DNA from: Rheinheimera pacifica
GTDB lineage: Bacteria > Pseudomonadota > Gammaproteobacteria > Enterobacterales > Alteromonadaceae
DNA: 64,000 bases
Direction: 5' to 3'
NCBI RefSeq assembly: GCF_900108485.1
Contig: NZ_FNXF01000017.1
Location: 32,756 to 96,755 of the forward strand
The first letter of the stretch is position 1; each line of letters starts with the position of its first letter. The notes beneath the pieces were generated by a model. The model saw nothing but the letters and a program-made list of their open reading frames with translations, did not search any database and was not told the origin of the DNA. This document shows positions 10,043 through 20,281 of the stretch, piece by piece. The position numbers and the translations under genes are program-made.

Positions 10043-10860
10043 TGGCCACCTACGTTATTGGTGATTTGCAAGGCTGTTATGACGCTTTGCAGCGTTTGCT
10101 TGAACATGTCAATTACAACCCGCAACAGGATCAGCTCTGGTTTTGCGGCGATCTGATCGCCAGAGGCCCGCAGTCACTGGAGTGCCTTACTTTTGTTAAA
10201 GGGTTGGGCGACAAAGCCGTTACAGTACTTGGCAATCACGATCTGCACTTTATTGCCTGCCATTATGGCCTGAGCACCGTTAAGCAACAGGATAAACTAC
10301 AGCCATTACTGGATAGCCCGCAGCGGGAAGAACTGGTGCAGTGGTTATGTCAGCAACCGCTGCTGCATTTTAGCCCGGACCAACGTTTTATGATGGTTCA
10401 TGCCGGCCTGGCACCGGAATGGCAACTGGAAGACGCTATTGTTGCCACTACCGCAGTGCAACAGCTACTGCAAAAGGATCCGCTAACGCTATTAAGCAGT
10501 ATGTACGGCAACAAGCCCGAACGCTACAGCGAGGCAACATCAGACGAACAGCGCTGGCGTTTCACTATTAACAGTTGCACCCGGATGCGGTTTTGCCGTC
10601 AGGATGGCTCGCTTGAACTGAAAGAGAAAGGCCACCCAAGGAATCAAACACAACTGGTGCCCTGGTATGAATTCTGGCGCACAAAAACACATCCTGAACT
10701 GTTCTTTGGTCACTGGGCAGCATTAAATGGTTATAGTCCGGTAGCAAATATTCATGCACTTGACACTGGTTGTGTCTGGGGTAATGCGTTAACTGCATAT
10801 TGTATTGATACACAACAACGTTATAGTGTGGCAGGGATTACCCGGAACCTGTATATTTAA
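10042..10860 (+). CDS. apaH: ApaH, symmetrical diadenosine-tetraphosphatase
   Basis: 272 aa. It hydrolyses Ap4A to two ADP and also removes Np4 caps from RNA. It is a calcineurin-like metallophosphoesterase with the metal-ligand motifs GDLQGCYD (residues 7-14), FCGDLIARGP and LGNHDLHF near the N-terminus, and MMVHAGLAP and FGHWAALNG later. It is the last gene of the lptD operon; 73 bases separate it from the chemoreceptor. Confidence 0.95.
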   Translation: MATYVIGDLQGCYDALQRLLEHVNYNPQQDQLWFCGDLIARGPQSLECLTFVKGLGDKAVTVLGNHDLHFIACHYGLSTVKQQDKLQPLLDSPQREELVQWLCQQPLLHFSPDQRFMMVHAGLAPEWQLEDAIVATTAVQQLLQKDPLTLLSSMYGNKPERYSEATSDEQRWRFTINSCTRMRFCRQDGSLELKEKGHPRNQTQLVPWYEFWRTKTHPELFFGHWAALNGYSPVANIHALDTGCVWGNALTAYCIDTQQRYSVAGITRNLYI

Positions 10861-10933
10861 CGGCGTTGTCCGGAATTGTTAAGCTTTGCTGTCTGGATCA
10901 GGCTGCATAAAAAAACAAAAAATGGGAGTTATT

Positions 10934-12946
10934 ATGAAGTTAACCGTAGCATTACGGGTGATTGGTGGGTTTGGCATCATTTCGCTACTCCTGTTAATCA
11001 TAGGTACAACATCTTATGTAAGTTTGAACAATATCAGTGCATCAACAGCAGAAGTAAACCAGGTTTCCATACCCGCTCTTGAACAAAGTGCGCTAATGCA
11101 AAGCGGTTTTGTGGTAATGAGCAAACAAAGCCTGCAGGCGTTCTACGCGACCTCTTTGCAAGACGTTTCTTCTTTACGAAAATTGTTTTCTGAAGAACAA
11201 CAGCGTTATGCCCAGGCAGCAAAAAACCTGAGCACCGCAGTACAAAATGAAGCGACTCTGAAAAGAGCTGCAGAAACAGTAAATGAAGCCTATAGCAATT
11301 TTACCCCTGTCACTACACAGTTATTCCAGCAACTGGAAAATAATTTAACCTTGCGTGACAACATTGACAGCAAACTTGCTGAGCTTGAAACACAAGCAGA
11401 TGATACAGCATCATTGATTCTGGATTTTACTGACACGCGCGATGTCCAGCGCCGCTTTCCGCGTTCATATCAGGCCGCAACCGGTATTGAAACCGGCATA
11501 AACACCTTAATCAGCAATGTGGTAGATTTAAACCGTACTACATCCGACACCACCGCCAATACTATCAGCAATGAAATTGCGTTCCGGTTAAAAGAGCTTA
11601 ATGATCAATTTGAAACAATCAAAACAGAAACTGCAGGCCAGGTAAGCCTGATTGATGATTTGGCAGAAAAATTTGCTCAAATTAACACTCTGCTGGCAGG
11701 TAATAACAGTATTGTAGAGTTAAAAACCCGCCGGCTGCAAAGCACTGCAGATGCAACAGCACTGTTGGCCTCAGCTGAACAACAAACTGCCAGTGCAATG
11801 GCCAGCCTTGCTGGCTTATTAACCCAGGCCAGCAAAGCGGCAGAAACGATTCAGCAAGACTCGGCGTCCGGTGTGTCTAATGCTATTACACTGATTTTTA
11901 TCGTAGTGCTGATCTCTATTATTGTTTCAGTGGTTATTGCAACGGTAACTGTGCGCAGCATTTCTATTCCACTGGCTAAGGTAAATCAGATCCTCGGCGT
12001 AGTGGCGTCTGGTGATATGACTCAAAAACTGGATGACAGCGCCAAAGATGAGTTTGGTGAGCTGGCCCGTAACTGCAACAAGGTTATTGCTAACCTGCAA
12101 CAGCTGATCCAGGGCATTATCTCCCGCTCTACTCAATTGGCAGCAGCATCTGAGCAGACTTCAGCCATTACGGTGCAAACCACCCAAGCCATTCGTGAGC
12201 AAAAGTCTCAGGTTACCCAAGCGGCAACAGCTACCACAGAGATGAGCAGCACAGCGCAAGGCGTATTACAAAGCTCTAATGATGCGGTTGCCGAAATTAA
12301 GAACGCTGACAATGAAGCTGAACGGGTTAAAGGCATCTCTCTGGAAAATAAAGCTATTATTCTCCAGTTGTCACACGAAGTGGAGCAGGCCTCAGTTGTT
12401 ATCAACAAATTACACAAAGACAGTGCCTCTATCGGCAGTATATTGGATGTAATACGTGGCATTGCCGAGCAAACTAACCTGTTGGCATTAAATGCGGCTA
12501 TTGAAGCGGCCCGTGCCGGTGAACAAGGCCGTGGTTTTGCGGTAGTAGCAGACGAAGTTCGCTCGCTGGCCAGTAAGACCCAGGCATCTACCCAGGAAAT
12601 TCAGGCGATGATCCAGGTACTGCAAAGCGGCGCCCAGGCTGCGGTAGAAGCGATGAACAAAGGTAAAAAACAAGCTGAAAACTGTGTGGCAAAAACTGAG
12701 GTGGCCACCAAAGCGCTGGACTCTATCACCCATGCTGTGCATTTAGCGCATGATATGAGCACACAAATCTCTGATGCGGCTAAAGAGCAAAATCAGGTGT
12801 CGCATGAGATCAGCAAGCTGTTGGAGTCGATTGTTTCTATTGCAGAGGAAACGGCATCAGGTGCTGAACAAACGTCTGAATCCAGCCATGAAGTAGCAAG
12901 ACTGGCTGAAGAATTACGTGTTTCTGTAGAGCAGTTCAAAGTCTGA
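10934..12946 (+). CDS. Methyl-accepting chemotaxis protein
   Basis: 670 aa. TM1 is at about 7-29 and a periplasmic helical sensor domain of about 285 residues follows. TM2 is at about 317-342, followed by HAMP (to about 395) and the cytoplasmic signalling hairpin. The hairpin tip, about residues 512-543, contains [18 protein letters not shown] and [13 protein letters not shown], which bind CheA/CheW. Ligand unknown. Start: ATG 10934 has GGGAG at 5-base spacing; an upstream in-frame ATG (10886) lacks a ribosome site. It has no CheR/CheB-tethering pentapeptide (ends in VEQFKV). Confidence 0.93.
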   Translation: MKLTVALRVIGGFGIISLLLLIIGTTSYVSLNNISASTAEVNQVSIPALEQSALMQSGFVVMSKQSLQAFYATSLQDVSSLRKLFSEEQQRYAQAAKNLSTAVQNEATLKRAAETVNEAYSNFTPVTTQLFQQLENNLTLRDNIDSKLAELETQADDTASLILDFTDTRDVQRRFPRSYQAATGIETGINTLISNVVDLNRTTSDTTANTISNEIAFRLKELNDQFETIKTETAGQVSLIDDLAEKFAQINTLLAGNNSIVELKTRRLQSTADATALLASAEQQTASAMASLAGLLTQASKAAETIQQDSASGVSNAITLIFIVVLISIIVSVVIATVTVRSISIPLAKVNQILGVVASGDMTQKLDDSAKDEFGELARNCNKVIANLQQLIQGIISRSTQLAAASEQTSAITVQTTQAIREQKSQVTQAATATTEMSSTAQGVLQSSNDAVAEIKNADNEAERVKGISLENKAIILQLSHEVEQASVVINKLHKDSASIGSILDVIRGIAEQTNLLALNAAIEAARAGEQGRGFAVVADEVRSLASKTQASTQEIQAMIQVLQSGAQAAVEAMNKGKKQAENCVAKTEVATKALDSITHAVHLAHDMSTQISDAAKEQNQVSHEISKLLESIVSIAEETASGAEQTSESSHEVARLAEELRVSVEQFKV

Positions 12947-12962
12947 TTTCACGGCCCGAAAT

Positions 12963-12992
12963 AAAAAAATCCGCCAGCTGGCGGATTTTTTT
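12963..12992. terminator. Bidirectional terminator between the chemoreceptor and DUF3718 genes
   Basis: A perfect 15-bp palindrome: seven A, then TCCGCCAG/CTGGCGGA, then seven T. It lies between convergent genes and has a U-tract on either strand, so it can end both transcripts. Confidence 0.9.
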
Positions 12993-13007
12993 ATTGGTAG
13001 ACTAATT

Positions 13008-13388
13008 TTAGTCGCCTTCACCGGCGCGGCTTTTCAGCACTGCCAGCAAGGGTGAGGCCGCAAAGCCGTTTGCTTCAGCCCAGGCAATATCACCTGATGC
13101 GCCAACAGCAGACCCCGGTAACTGTTTAACAATAAACTCGCCAACATCTGCAGCATTGCTTTTAAAAGCGTGCCGGATAAGACTTTCACCGTTACATACC
13201 ACACCATCGTAAATATTGCGTAAACGCAGACGATAGTCACTAAGAACTTTTCTCAGACGGTTCTTATCGTCAGCTGCCACATAATCACACATAGAAGCAG
13301 CTAACTGATCATCTGCTACCGCAACCGGCGATACCAGTGCGGCAACACTTAAAGCAGCACCGCAAAACAACGTTGGTAATAATCTCAT
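13008..13388 (-). CDS. DUF3718 family secreted protein
   Basis: 126 aa with a Sec signal peptide (about 1-25, ending AVA). The mature chain contains the DUF3718 core: a block with paired cysteines (SMCDYVAADDKNRLRK and NIYDGVVCNGESLIRHA) and DVGEFIVKQLP. The family is common in Alteromonadales/Shewanella and functionally undescribed as far as I know; a periplasmic location is inferred. It is a single gene convergent with the chemoreceptor, with its own upstream gap of 76 bases before folA. Confidence 0.75.
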   Translation of the reverse strand: MRLLPTLFCGAALSVAALVSPVAVADDQLAASMCDYVAADDKNRLRKVLSDYRLRLRNIYDGVVCNGESLIRHAFKSNAADVGEFIVKQLPGSAVGASGDIAWAEANGFAASPLLAVLKSRAGEGD

Positions 13389-13464
13389 TTACTACTCCTT
13401 GCTGAACACAACCTGAAGCATCTTAACAATATGCAGCAGCAGGTGCAAATATAGCCAGCAGAAG

Positions 13465-13953
13465 CTAATTACGTATTAAGGTTATAAAGCGACAATCATA
13501 TGGATTATTATCGTCTGCAGGCAAGAAGCTTTGCTCGGCTAATTCCCAGCTACCAGCAGCATGATAATCCGGGAAACAGGCATCACCTTCTGTTTCCAAT
13601 GATATTTCTGTCAGATATAACCGTTGGGCTAACGGCAGACACTGACGGTATATCTCAGCACCGCCAATGACCATGACTTCAGGTTGGTCATGCAATAGCT
13701 CAAAAGCTTTCGCTAAGCTATTCACCCATTCTGCACCACGTGGGTCTGTTACTGTTTGCCGGCTCACCACAATATTGCGCCGCCCGGGCAGCACACGGCC
13801 GATAGACTCAAAAGTCTTGCGGCCCATTACTACCGGCTTACCCAGTGTCACTGCTTTAAAATGCTTTAAATCTGCCGGCAAATGCCAGGGCATCTGATTA
13901 TCTTTGCCTATTACACGATTGGCAGCCATCGCTGCCACCATAGAGATGATCAT
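13465..13953 (-). CDS. folA: FolA, dihydrofolate reductase
   Basis: 162 aa (E. coli 159). NADPH-dependent reduction of dihydrofolate to tetrahydrofolate; the trimethoprim target. Conserved blocks are MVAAMAANRVIGKDNQMPWHLP, with the catalytic acidic residue supplied by DLKHFK, then VVMGRKTFESIG for NADPH binding and MVIGGAEIYRQCLP. The C-terminal strand is FPDYHAAGSWELAE. It lies 13 bases downstream of obgE on the same strand, so it is probably co-transcribed with it. Confidence 0.96.
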   Translation of the reverse strand: MIISMVAAMAANRVIGKDNQMPWHLPADLKHFKAVTLGKPVVMGRKTFESIGRVLPGRRNIVVSRQTVTDPRGAEWVNSLAKAFELLHDQPEVMVIGGAEIYRQCLPLAQRLYLTEISLETEGDACFPDYHAAGSWELAEQSFLPADDNNPYDCRFITLIRN

Positions 13954-13966
13954 GAGCTTACCTTAC

Positions 13967-15142
<1,176 letters not shown>

Positions 15143-15248
15143 TCAGATTAAAACCAGTTAACAGCTAACTGGCGATAAGTATAACTTAGGTTAAGTACAA
15201 GTGTGCCGCTAACATCACATTATGCAGTCTGCTGTACCTTGTTTAATA

Positions 15249-15276
15249 AAAAACCCCGCACTTAGGCGGGGTTTTT
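15249..15276 (-). terminator. Terminator of rplU-rpmA
   Basis: A stem of CCCCGC/GCGGGG with loop ACTTAG, flanked by A5 and T5. On the minus strand it follows the rpmA stop by 15 bases and is followed by a T-rich tract. Some read-through into obgE is possible. Confidence 0.85.
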
Positions 15277-15291
15277 CTGAAGCCTATCAGC

Positions 15292-15549
15292 TTATTCGCT
15301 GACGATGCTTACGAAATTGCGGTTGTACTCGCCTTTCACTTCAAACTTCACTTTACCTTCAGTTAAAGCGAATAAAGTGTGGTCTTTACCGATACCAACG
15401 TTAGTGCCCGGGTGGAACTTAGTGCCACGCTGACGTACGATGATGCTACCAGCTAAAACCGTTTCGCCACCGAAGCGCTTAACACCTAAGCGTTTAGCTT
15501 CTGAATCGCGACCGTTACGAGTGCTACCTACACCTTTCTTACTTGCCAT
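15292..15549 (-). CDS. rpmA: 50S ribosomal protein L27
   Basis: 85 aa, full length. Its N-terminus [20 protein letters not shown] reaches the peptidyl-transferase centre. The [15 protein letters not shown] block is characteristic. It has no N-terminal extension of the kind cleaved in Firmicutes. It follows rplU by 15 bases in the same transcript. Confidence 0.97.
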   Translation of the reverse strand: MASKKGVGSTRNGRDSEAKRLGVKRFGGETVLAGSIIVRQRGTKFHPGTNVGIGKDHTLFALTEGKVKFEVKGEYNRNFVSIVSE

Positions 15550-15564
15550 GTGTCGATACTCCTG

Positions 15565-15873
15565 TTACGCGCTGATGCTGGTAATTTTCACTTCAGTGAA
15601 CCACTGGCGGTGGCCCATCTGTTTGCGTGAATGCTTACGACGACGGAATTTAACGATTTTAAGCTTATCGCCACGGCCATGAGTGACCACTTCCGCTACT
15701 ACTTTACCACCTTCTACTAAAGGTGCACCGATACTGATATCTTCGCCATTAGCGACCATCAACGGTGTAAATTCGATTGTTGCGCCGGTTTCTAAATCTA
15801 GTTTTTCTAGACGTAGAGTTTGACCTTCCGTCACACGGTGCTGTTTGCCACCACTTTGGAAAACCGCGTACAT
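15565..15873 (-). CDS. rplU: 50S ribosomal protein L21
   Basis: 102 aa from ATG 15873 ([14 protein letters not shown], the universal L21 N-terminus). A start 7 codons upstream is possible but unlike the family. Conserved [23 protein letters not shown] is at the C-terminus. It binds 23S rRNA with L20. First gene of the rplU-rpmA pair; promoter lies in the 210-base gap shared with ispB. Confidence 0.97.
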   Translation of the reverse strand: MYAVFQSGGKQHRVTEGQTLRLEKLDLETGATIEFTPLMVANGEDISIGAPLVEGGKVVAEVVTHGRGDKLKIVKFRRRKHSRKQMGHRQWFTEVKITSISA

Positions 15874-16083
15874 AGTTAACTCCGTACAAAGCACGCCATC
15901 GCTTGGTTAAGGGGCGTGTTAATTCAATTCACAGGGCGCGAATTGTACGCAATTTCCCCTACCCCCGCAAGTAGTAATATAAAAAAGATCTCTCTGCTGA
16001 CAAAAGGATCCGGTTTTGCTTTGGGACTGCCCAGCCAATAGTGTAGAATTAGCGACATTCTATGGTTTAAGCAGTTGTTTTTC
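15874..16083. promoter_or_regulatory. Divergent promoter region rplU/ispB
   Basis: 210 bases between divergent rplU and ispB, as in E. coli. AT-rich elements such as TAGAATT at about 16043 could be the ispB -10. No ribosomal-protein leader structure was identified with confidence. Confidence 0.4.
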
Positions 16084-17055
16084 ATGACGCTCGAACAGAT
16101 CCAGCAGCTAACCTCTGACGATATGGCTGCCGTTAATCAGCATATTTTTTCTCAGCTAAATTCAGATGTCGCCCTGATTAATCAATTAGGCATTTATATC
16201 GTTAACAGCGGTGGCAAACGCCTGCGCCCGTTGTTGGCGGTGCTGGCAGCTAAAGCGCTGCATTATCAGGGCACAGCTCATGTCACTGTAGCGGCAATTA
16301 TAGAATTCATTCACACTTCCACTTTATTACATGATGACGTGGTAGATGAATCCACTTTACGCCGGGGCAAGCAAACCGCCAATGCAGTGTTTGGTAACCA
16401 GGCCAGTGTATTAGTGGGTGACTTCCTTTACAGCCGCTCGTTTCAGATGATGGTATCGCTGAACGATATGCGCATCATGAATATTCTGGCCGACGCGACC
16501 AATATTATCGCCGAAGGTGAAGTATTACAGCTGATGAATGTAAATGACCCCGACACTACAGAACAAAGCTATATGCAGGTTATTTACTGTAAAACAGCAA
16601 AGCTGTTTGAAGCCGCCACCCAATTAGCCGCTATTATTGCTAATCAACCTGAAGCCATAGTGAACAGTATGAAGTTGTACGGTATGCATCTTGGCACCGC
16701 TTTCCAACTGATTGATGATGTACTGGACTATCAGGCTGATGCCTCTGAGCTTGGCAAAAATATTGGCGACGATCTTGCTGAAGGCAAACCCACACTGCCG
16801 TTAATCCATGCCTTAAAACATGGTACTGCTGCCCAGCAAGCACTGATCCGTGAAGCCATAGTAGAAGGTAATGGTATGGCGCATCTTGAGGCTATTATGG
16901 CCGCGCTACATGAAACCAATGCTTTTGAATACACCCGCCAGTTGGCAGAGCAGGAAGCAGAGAAAGCGCGTCAGGCACTGGCGGCTGTACCAGAATCAGA
17001 ACATAAACAGGCATTGCTGGCGTTAGCCAATATTGCCGTGTCCCGCAACCACTAA
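16084..17055 (+). CDS. ispB: IspB, octaprenyl diphosphate synthase
   Basis: 323 aa. It elongates farnesyl diphosphate to the side chain of ubiquinone and menaquinone. The two Asp-rich motifs of trans-prenyltransferases are present: LLHDDVVDES (first) and LIDDVLDYQA (second). GGKRLRP near residue 44 binds diphosphate. ATG 16084 gives MTLEQIQQLTSDDMAAVN, aligning with the E. coli start; an ATG three codons upstream is less likely. No strong Shine-Dalgarno is visible. Exact chain length of the product cannot be read from the sequence. Confidence 0.94.
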   Translation: MTLEQIQQLTSDDMAAVNQHIFSQLNSDVALINQLGIYIVNSGGKRLRPLLAVLAAKALHYQGTAHVTVAAIIEFIHTSTLLHDDVVDESTLRRGKQTANAVFGNQASVLVGDFLYSRSFQMMVSLNDMRIMNILADATNIIAEGEVLQLMNVNDPDTTEQSYMQVIYCKTAKLFEAATQLAAIIANQPEAIVNSMKLYGMHLGTAFQLIDDVLDYQADASELGKNIGDDLAEGKPTLPLIHALKHGTAAQQALIREAIVEGNGMAHLEAIMAALHETNAFEYTRQLAEQEAEKARQALAAVPESEHKQALLALANIAVSRNH

Positions 17056-17070
17056 GGTTGCCGGGCATAG

Positions 17071-17095
17071 AAAAAGGCGCAGATGCGCCTTTTTT
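17071..17095. terminator. Bidirectional terminator between ispB and mdh
   Basis: The stem AAAAAGGCGC/GCGCCTTTTT with loop AGAT lies between the convergent ispB and mdh genes and carries a T7 tract on the plus strand. Confidence 0.88.
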
Positions 17096-17110
17096 TATGC
17101 TGAGAATAAC

Positions 17111-18049
17111 TTAGTTATTCTTTACAAACTCTTCGCCTAAAGTGATATCGGCTTTTAACGTGCCCAGCATATCATTCATGGCTTTTTGCTCGTAAGCACT
17201 TAAAGTACCGATTGGCAGCAATGCCTCTACGCCATTTTTACCCAGCGTAATTGGCTGAGCAAAGAAACGGGCATATTCGCCGTTACCTTCAACGTACGCA
17301 TATTCAGTTACTTTCTCGCCCTGTAAACCCTTAATTAAGGAAATACAGAAACGCGCAGCAGCCTGACCCATTGATAGCGTAGCAGATCCGCCACCGGCTT
17401 TAGCTTCAACTACTTCAGTACCGGCATTCTGGATACGGTGCGTTAATGAGGCTACTTCGTCATCAGAGAAACTAACACCTGCAACCTGTGACAATAAAGG
17501 CAGAATAGTAGTACCGCTATGACCACCAATGACCGGTACAGTCACTTCGGTCGGATTCTTACCTTTTAATTCACCGACGAAAGTCTCAGCACGGATCACG
17601 TCCAGAGTCGTTACACCAAACAAGCGGCGCGGATCGTAGGTGCCGGCTTTTTTGAATACGTCAGCAGCAATAGCCACAGTGGTATTTACCGGGTTAGTAA
17701 TAATACCCACCAGCGCTTTAGGGCACTGCTGCACAATAGCCTCTGCCAGCGTTTTAACCACACCTGCGTTGATATTAAATAAGTCTGAACGGTCCATGCC
17801 CGGCTTACGCGGCATACCTGCAGGGATCATCACTACATCAGCGCCAGCCAGTGCGGTGTGTAAGTCTTCTTTACCGTAGCCTGTTACTTTAACAGCGGTA
17901 GGGATATGGCTTAAATCAACCGCAACACCCGGTGTTACCGGCGCTAAATCATACAACGCCAAGTCTGTGCCTGCAGGTAAGTCTAATTTCAGCAATAACG
18001 ATAATGCCTGGCCAATACCGCCGGCGGCACCTAATACGGCAACTTTCAT
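17111..18049 (-). CDS. mdh: Malate dehydrogenase
   Basis: 312 aa, the E. coli length. NAD-dependent interconversion of malate and oxaloacetate in the TCA cycle. The Rossmann motif is [14 protein letters not shown], the substrate loop is [13 protein letters not shown] and the catalytic His is in VIGGHSGTT. Start at ATG 18049 with GGGAG 7 bases upstream; the frame extends 22 codons further but without support. Divergent from argR, the conserved gammaproteobacterial arrangement. Confidence 0.97.
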   Translation of the reverse strand: MKVAVLGAAGGIGQALSLLLKLDLPAGTDLALYDLAPVTPGVAVDLSHIPTAVKVTGYGKEDLHTALAGADVVMIPAGMPRKPGMDRSDLFNINAGVVKTLAEAIVQQCPKALVGIITNPVNTTVAIAADVFKKAGTYDPRRLFGVTTLDVIRAETFVGELKGKNPTEVTVPVIGGHSGTTILPLLSQVAGVSFSDDEVASLTHRIQNAGTEVVEAKAGGGSATLSMGQAAARFCISLIKGLQGEKVTEYAYVEGNGEYARFFAQPITLGKNGVEALLPIGTLSAYEQKAMNDMLGTLKADITLGEEFVKNN

Positions 18050-18168
18050 AATTATCTCCCTTGATAACGGTTGAATGAAAACGCGCCAACAATACTGAAA
18101 CCGCGTTGAAAACACAAATAGCTTAAGCCTAAAGTCTAAGCATTTTAGCGAATTTTAGTGTACTTTAC

Positions 18169-18181
18169 TTCACAAAGTGAA
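18169..18181. promoter_or_regulatory. Inverted repeat in the mdh/argR divergent region
   Basis: TTCAC-AAA-GTGAA is a perfect 5-bp inverted repeat about 56 bases before the argR start. It resembles an operator but is not in the usual ARG-box orientation (TGAAT...ATTCA), so I do not assign it to ArgR. Confidence 0.3.
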
Positions 18182-18236
18182 TGCGGCAACGAACTTTGCT
18201 AAGATAACGACACGAAACAAGAGGTAAGAGTGTTAT

Positions 18237-18710
18237 ATGACCAGGCAAGCCAAACAGGAAGTGTTAACTCAGGCTTTTAAAGCGCTGTTAAAAATGGAAA
18301 AATTTGGTTCTCAAAGTGAAATTGTCGATGCCCTGAAAAATGACGGTTTTGATAATATCAGTCAGTCAAAGGTATCCCGTATGCTTAGCAAATATGGTGC
18401 GGTACGTACCCGCAATGCCAAGCAGGAAATGGTTTATACCCTGCCTCCTGAGTTAGGTATGCCAACAACCAAAAGCCCGTTACGCCAACTGGTACTGGAC
18501 ATAGAACATAATGATGTGATGATTATTATCCGTACCAGCCCGGGCGCAGCACAACTTATAGCACGTATGCTTGACTCTATCGGCAAGGCTGAAGGTGTGC
18601 TTGGCACTATCGCCGGTGACGACACCATTTTTATCGCACCAAATAAAGTGCAGAATATTAATGAGATTTTACAAACGGTAACTAAGTTATTTGAAGGAAA
18701 GCTGGCCTGA
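18237..18710 (+). CDS. argR: ArgR, arginine-responsive repressor
   Basis: 157 aa. Hexameric repressor of arginine biosynthesis and co-factor for Xer recombination. The winged helix-turn-helix (about 1-75) contains [21 protein letters not shown]. The C-terminal oligomerisation/arginine-binding domain has the signature [14 protein letters not shown] likely ribosome site is AAGAGGTAAGAG, close before the ATG. The stop codon directly abuts the stop of the convergent peroxidase gene (no intergenic base), with no terminator visible between them. Confidence 0.96.
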   Translation: MTRQAKQEVLTQAFKALLKMEKFGSQSEIVDALKNDGFDNISQSKVSRMLSKYGAVRTRNAKQEMVYTLPPELGMPTTKSPLRQLVLDIEHNDVMIIIRTSPGAAQLIARMLDSIGKAEGVLGTIAGDDTIFIAPNKVQNINEILQTVTKLFEGKLA

Positions 18711-19631
18711 TTACGGCCTGGCTGCCAGCTCCAGAAAACTTATAGAAGGTACAAAAAACGCTGCACTGAAATCGAAGCGGCTGTAATTCAGCAGTTGATC
18801 GTAGCCCTGATTTTGTTCTGCCAGCCCTAATCTACGCTTGAGTTGTTGTAACAAAACGTCTGCATCTGCACAATAGGTTAATTGCAACATGCCTTGCACC
18901 TTTGGTTGTGAAAATGGCATGTTTTGCTGTAAAAAAATGCCCCGGGCGATATCTGGCTGCACCACTGCATAATGGCTATCAGCCGCCTGTAGTGGCGGGG
19001 GAAGGGGTTTACCAGATACTTTATCCATCCCCATTATGTCTTCCTGCTGCTTAGTGTTCAGTTGCTGCCAGTTACTCAAATCAAAATTAAGACAATGTAA
19101 ATGCAAGTAACTGCCACCGGCAAAAACCGGCTGCTGTATATGGTCAACCAAGGCTGCCACACGCTTGGCTTTGCCCTTTGGATTGCATGGTGCATCAATA
19201 AAGCCGGTGAGGCTGCGGCCATCAAGGTAACGAAAACCCTGAATATGCTCCTGCAGCTCAGCATGGCCCTGTAGCAATTGCAACACCTGTTGCGCGGCAA
19301 TAAAATTCACATCCAGACGGTCAGAGCGAATTTGAATCAACAGATCCAGCGGCACAGGCGCAAGATCAATATCTTCAGCGGGTAAGTCAGGAAAAGGGCT
19401 CAGGCCTGCCGGTCTGGCATCAGGATACAGGATATCCCAGTAGTTACTGCCGATAGCCACTACACTGGTTAATAATGCCTCAGAAAAATGCACGGCCAAG
19501 CGGTCAAATAGCTGTGGTAAACGGGCAAGTTTATGCCTTAGGACCCGCTCGTGCCCCTCCAGGGCGTTGAAGAATAAATAACTACCATGCAGGTTTGCTT
19601 CAGTACAAATTCCCAGTTGCTCTCTGGCCAT
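18711..19631 (-). CDS. DyP-type (YfeX-like) heme peroxidase, atypical active site
   Basis: 306 aa. It aligns along its length with the P-type DyP peroxidases (YfeX), which use heme and H2O2. Asp146 in TGFIDAPCNP corresponds to the catalytic Asp of the GxxDG motif, and His220 in ADSHYAVV to the proximal heme ligand. Two departures are seen: the motif Gly after Asp is Ala147, and the distal Arg (VRQSLPYG in YfeX) is replaced by Gln235 in FLQQNMPF. Activity may be altered. Start: ATG 19631 with AGGA 6 bases upstream, in preference to a longer frame. Cytosolic; no signal peptide and no encapsulin neighbour. Confidence 0.85.
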   Translation of the reverse strand: MAREQLGICTEANLHGSYLFFNALEGHERVLRHKLARLPQLFDRLAVHFSEALLTSVVAIGSNYWDILYPDARPAGLSPFPDLPAEDIDLAPVPLDLLIQIRSDRLDVNFIAAQQVLQLLQGHAELQEHIQGFRYLDGRSLTGFIDAPCNPKGKAKRVAALVDHIQQPVFAGGSYLHLHCLNFDLSNWQQLNTKQQEDIMGMDKVSGKPLPPPLQAADSHYAVVQPDIARGIFLQQNMPFSQPKVQGMLQLTYCADADVLLQQLKRRLGLAEQNQGYDQLLNYSRFDFSAAFFVPSISFLELAARP

Positions 19632-19684
19632 AACAATCCTTTTTTTACTACATGCCACAATAACCGCTTTCAGGCCGGCATTCT

Positions 19685-19702
19685 TGTGAGATATATCTCA
19701 CA
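19685..19702. promoter_or_regulatory. Probable UvrY/GacA (BarA-UvrY) binding site upstream of csrB
   Basis: TGTGAG-N6-CTCACA, an 18-bp palindrome extended to 20 bp by TT/AA. It matches the known GacA/UvrY/LetA activator sequence (TGTAAG/TGTGAG-N6-CTTACA). It lies about 190 bases upstream of the inferred RNA start, the usual distance for the upstream activating sequence of csrB/rsmZ genes. Confidence 0.78.
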
Positions 19703-19861
19703 AAAGAGTAAGTTTAAACGCTATTTCACACAGAATGAAGAAAGACAAAAGAACTATATCACTATGAAAAATAAAGCGAAATTACAAAAAATAACACTTT
19801 TACAATAATATTACATAGCGCAAATTATAAAAAAGCCATGCCAGATTCTCACAATAAAGCG

Positions 19862-19867
19862 CATACT
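19862..19867 (+). promoter_or_regulatory. Possible -10 element of the csrB promoter
   Basis: CATACT, 6 bases before the inferred transcription start at 19874. The -35 is weak, as expected for an activator-dependent promoter. The assignment is inference from position. Confidence 0.4.
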
Positions 19868-19873
19868 TACTTC

Positions 19874-20205
19874 GTCAACGGATAAGCAGGCTGACAGGAT
19901 GTTAGCGTTAATTGCACGAAGCAGTACCTTGCTAGGATAGCACAGCGGTAGCAGACAGGACATGCTCAGGATGAGCACAGCATTTTCAGATTCTTCACCG
20001 GCGCTGAAAATATCAAGGAAGCAAGCAGGACCTCTCAGGATGAGAGTACATTATCAGGATGATAATGTTTATGGATGACAGGACCAGGCAAGATGCCTTT
20101 TGGACACTCCGGGATGGAGCCAGGGATGAAATACTACGGATAGTATCGACATGGATGACGAAAAAGGACCTTAGGTGGCCGCGTAGTTTGCGGCCTACCT
20201 TCTTC
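19874..20205 (+). ncRNA. csrB: CsrB-type small RNA, antagonist of CsrA
   Basis: About 330 nt with no credible protein. I count about 18 GGA triplets, mostly as CAGGAtg, AGGAcc or tGGAtg. Many sit in the loop of short perfect hairpins: TGCTCAGGATGAGCA (about 19964), CTCTCAGGATGAGAG (20033), ATTATCAGGATGATAAT (20051), ATACTACGGATAGTAT (20131) and GCTAGGATAGC (19931). This is the architecture of CsrB/CsrC/RsmZ RNAs, which sequester several CsrA dimers. The 3' end is placed at a GC-rich hairpin (AGGTGGCCGC/GCGGCCTACCT, 20173-20200) followed by a weak T-rich tract. The 5' end is approximate. It lies between the DyP and mgsA genes and fills most of a 650-base gap. Confidence 0.9.
20173..20204 (+). 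terminator. Probable terminator of csrB
   Basis: A GC-rich stem (AGGTGGCCGC with GCGGCCTACCT, one bulge) with loop GTAGTTT, followed by TCTT. The U-tract is short; a longer T run (CTTTTTTT) occurs at about 20239, so the true 3' end may be further on. Confidence 0.6.
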
Positions 20206-20281
20206 CCTCTCCGCACTGCTATACCCCTCTCACTTATCTTTTTTTATTCAGTGCTTTAACTTTGTTCTGCCGGCTACCCGC

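Noticed and set aside
18116..18236. ARG box for ArgR autoregulation
   Set aside because: Only TGAAT-like half sites were seen; none matches the full 18-bp ARG box in the right orientation.
19874..20170. Repeated CAGGAtg units as a CRISPR or tandem repeat array
   Set aside because: Spacing is irregular, and the units lie in hairpin loops with different stems. This fits CsrA-binding sites, not a repeat-spacer array.
20013..20259. Overlapping open frames on both strands inside the CsrB region
   Set aside because: They have no ribosome sites or family resemblance, and the region is explained by the GGA-hairpin RNA.
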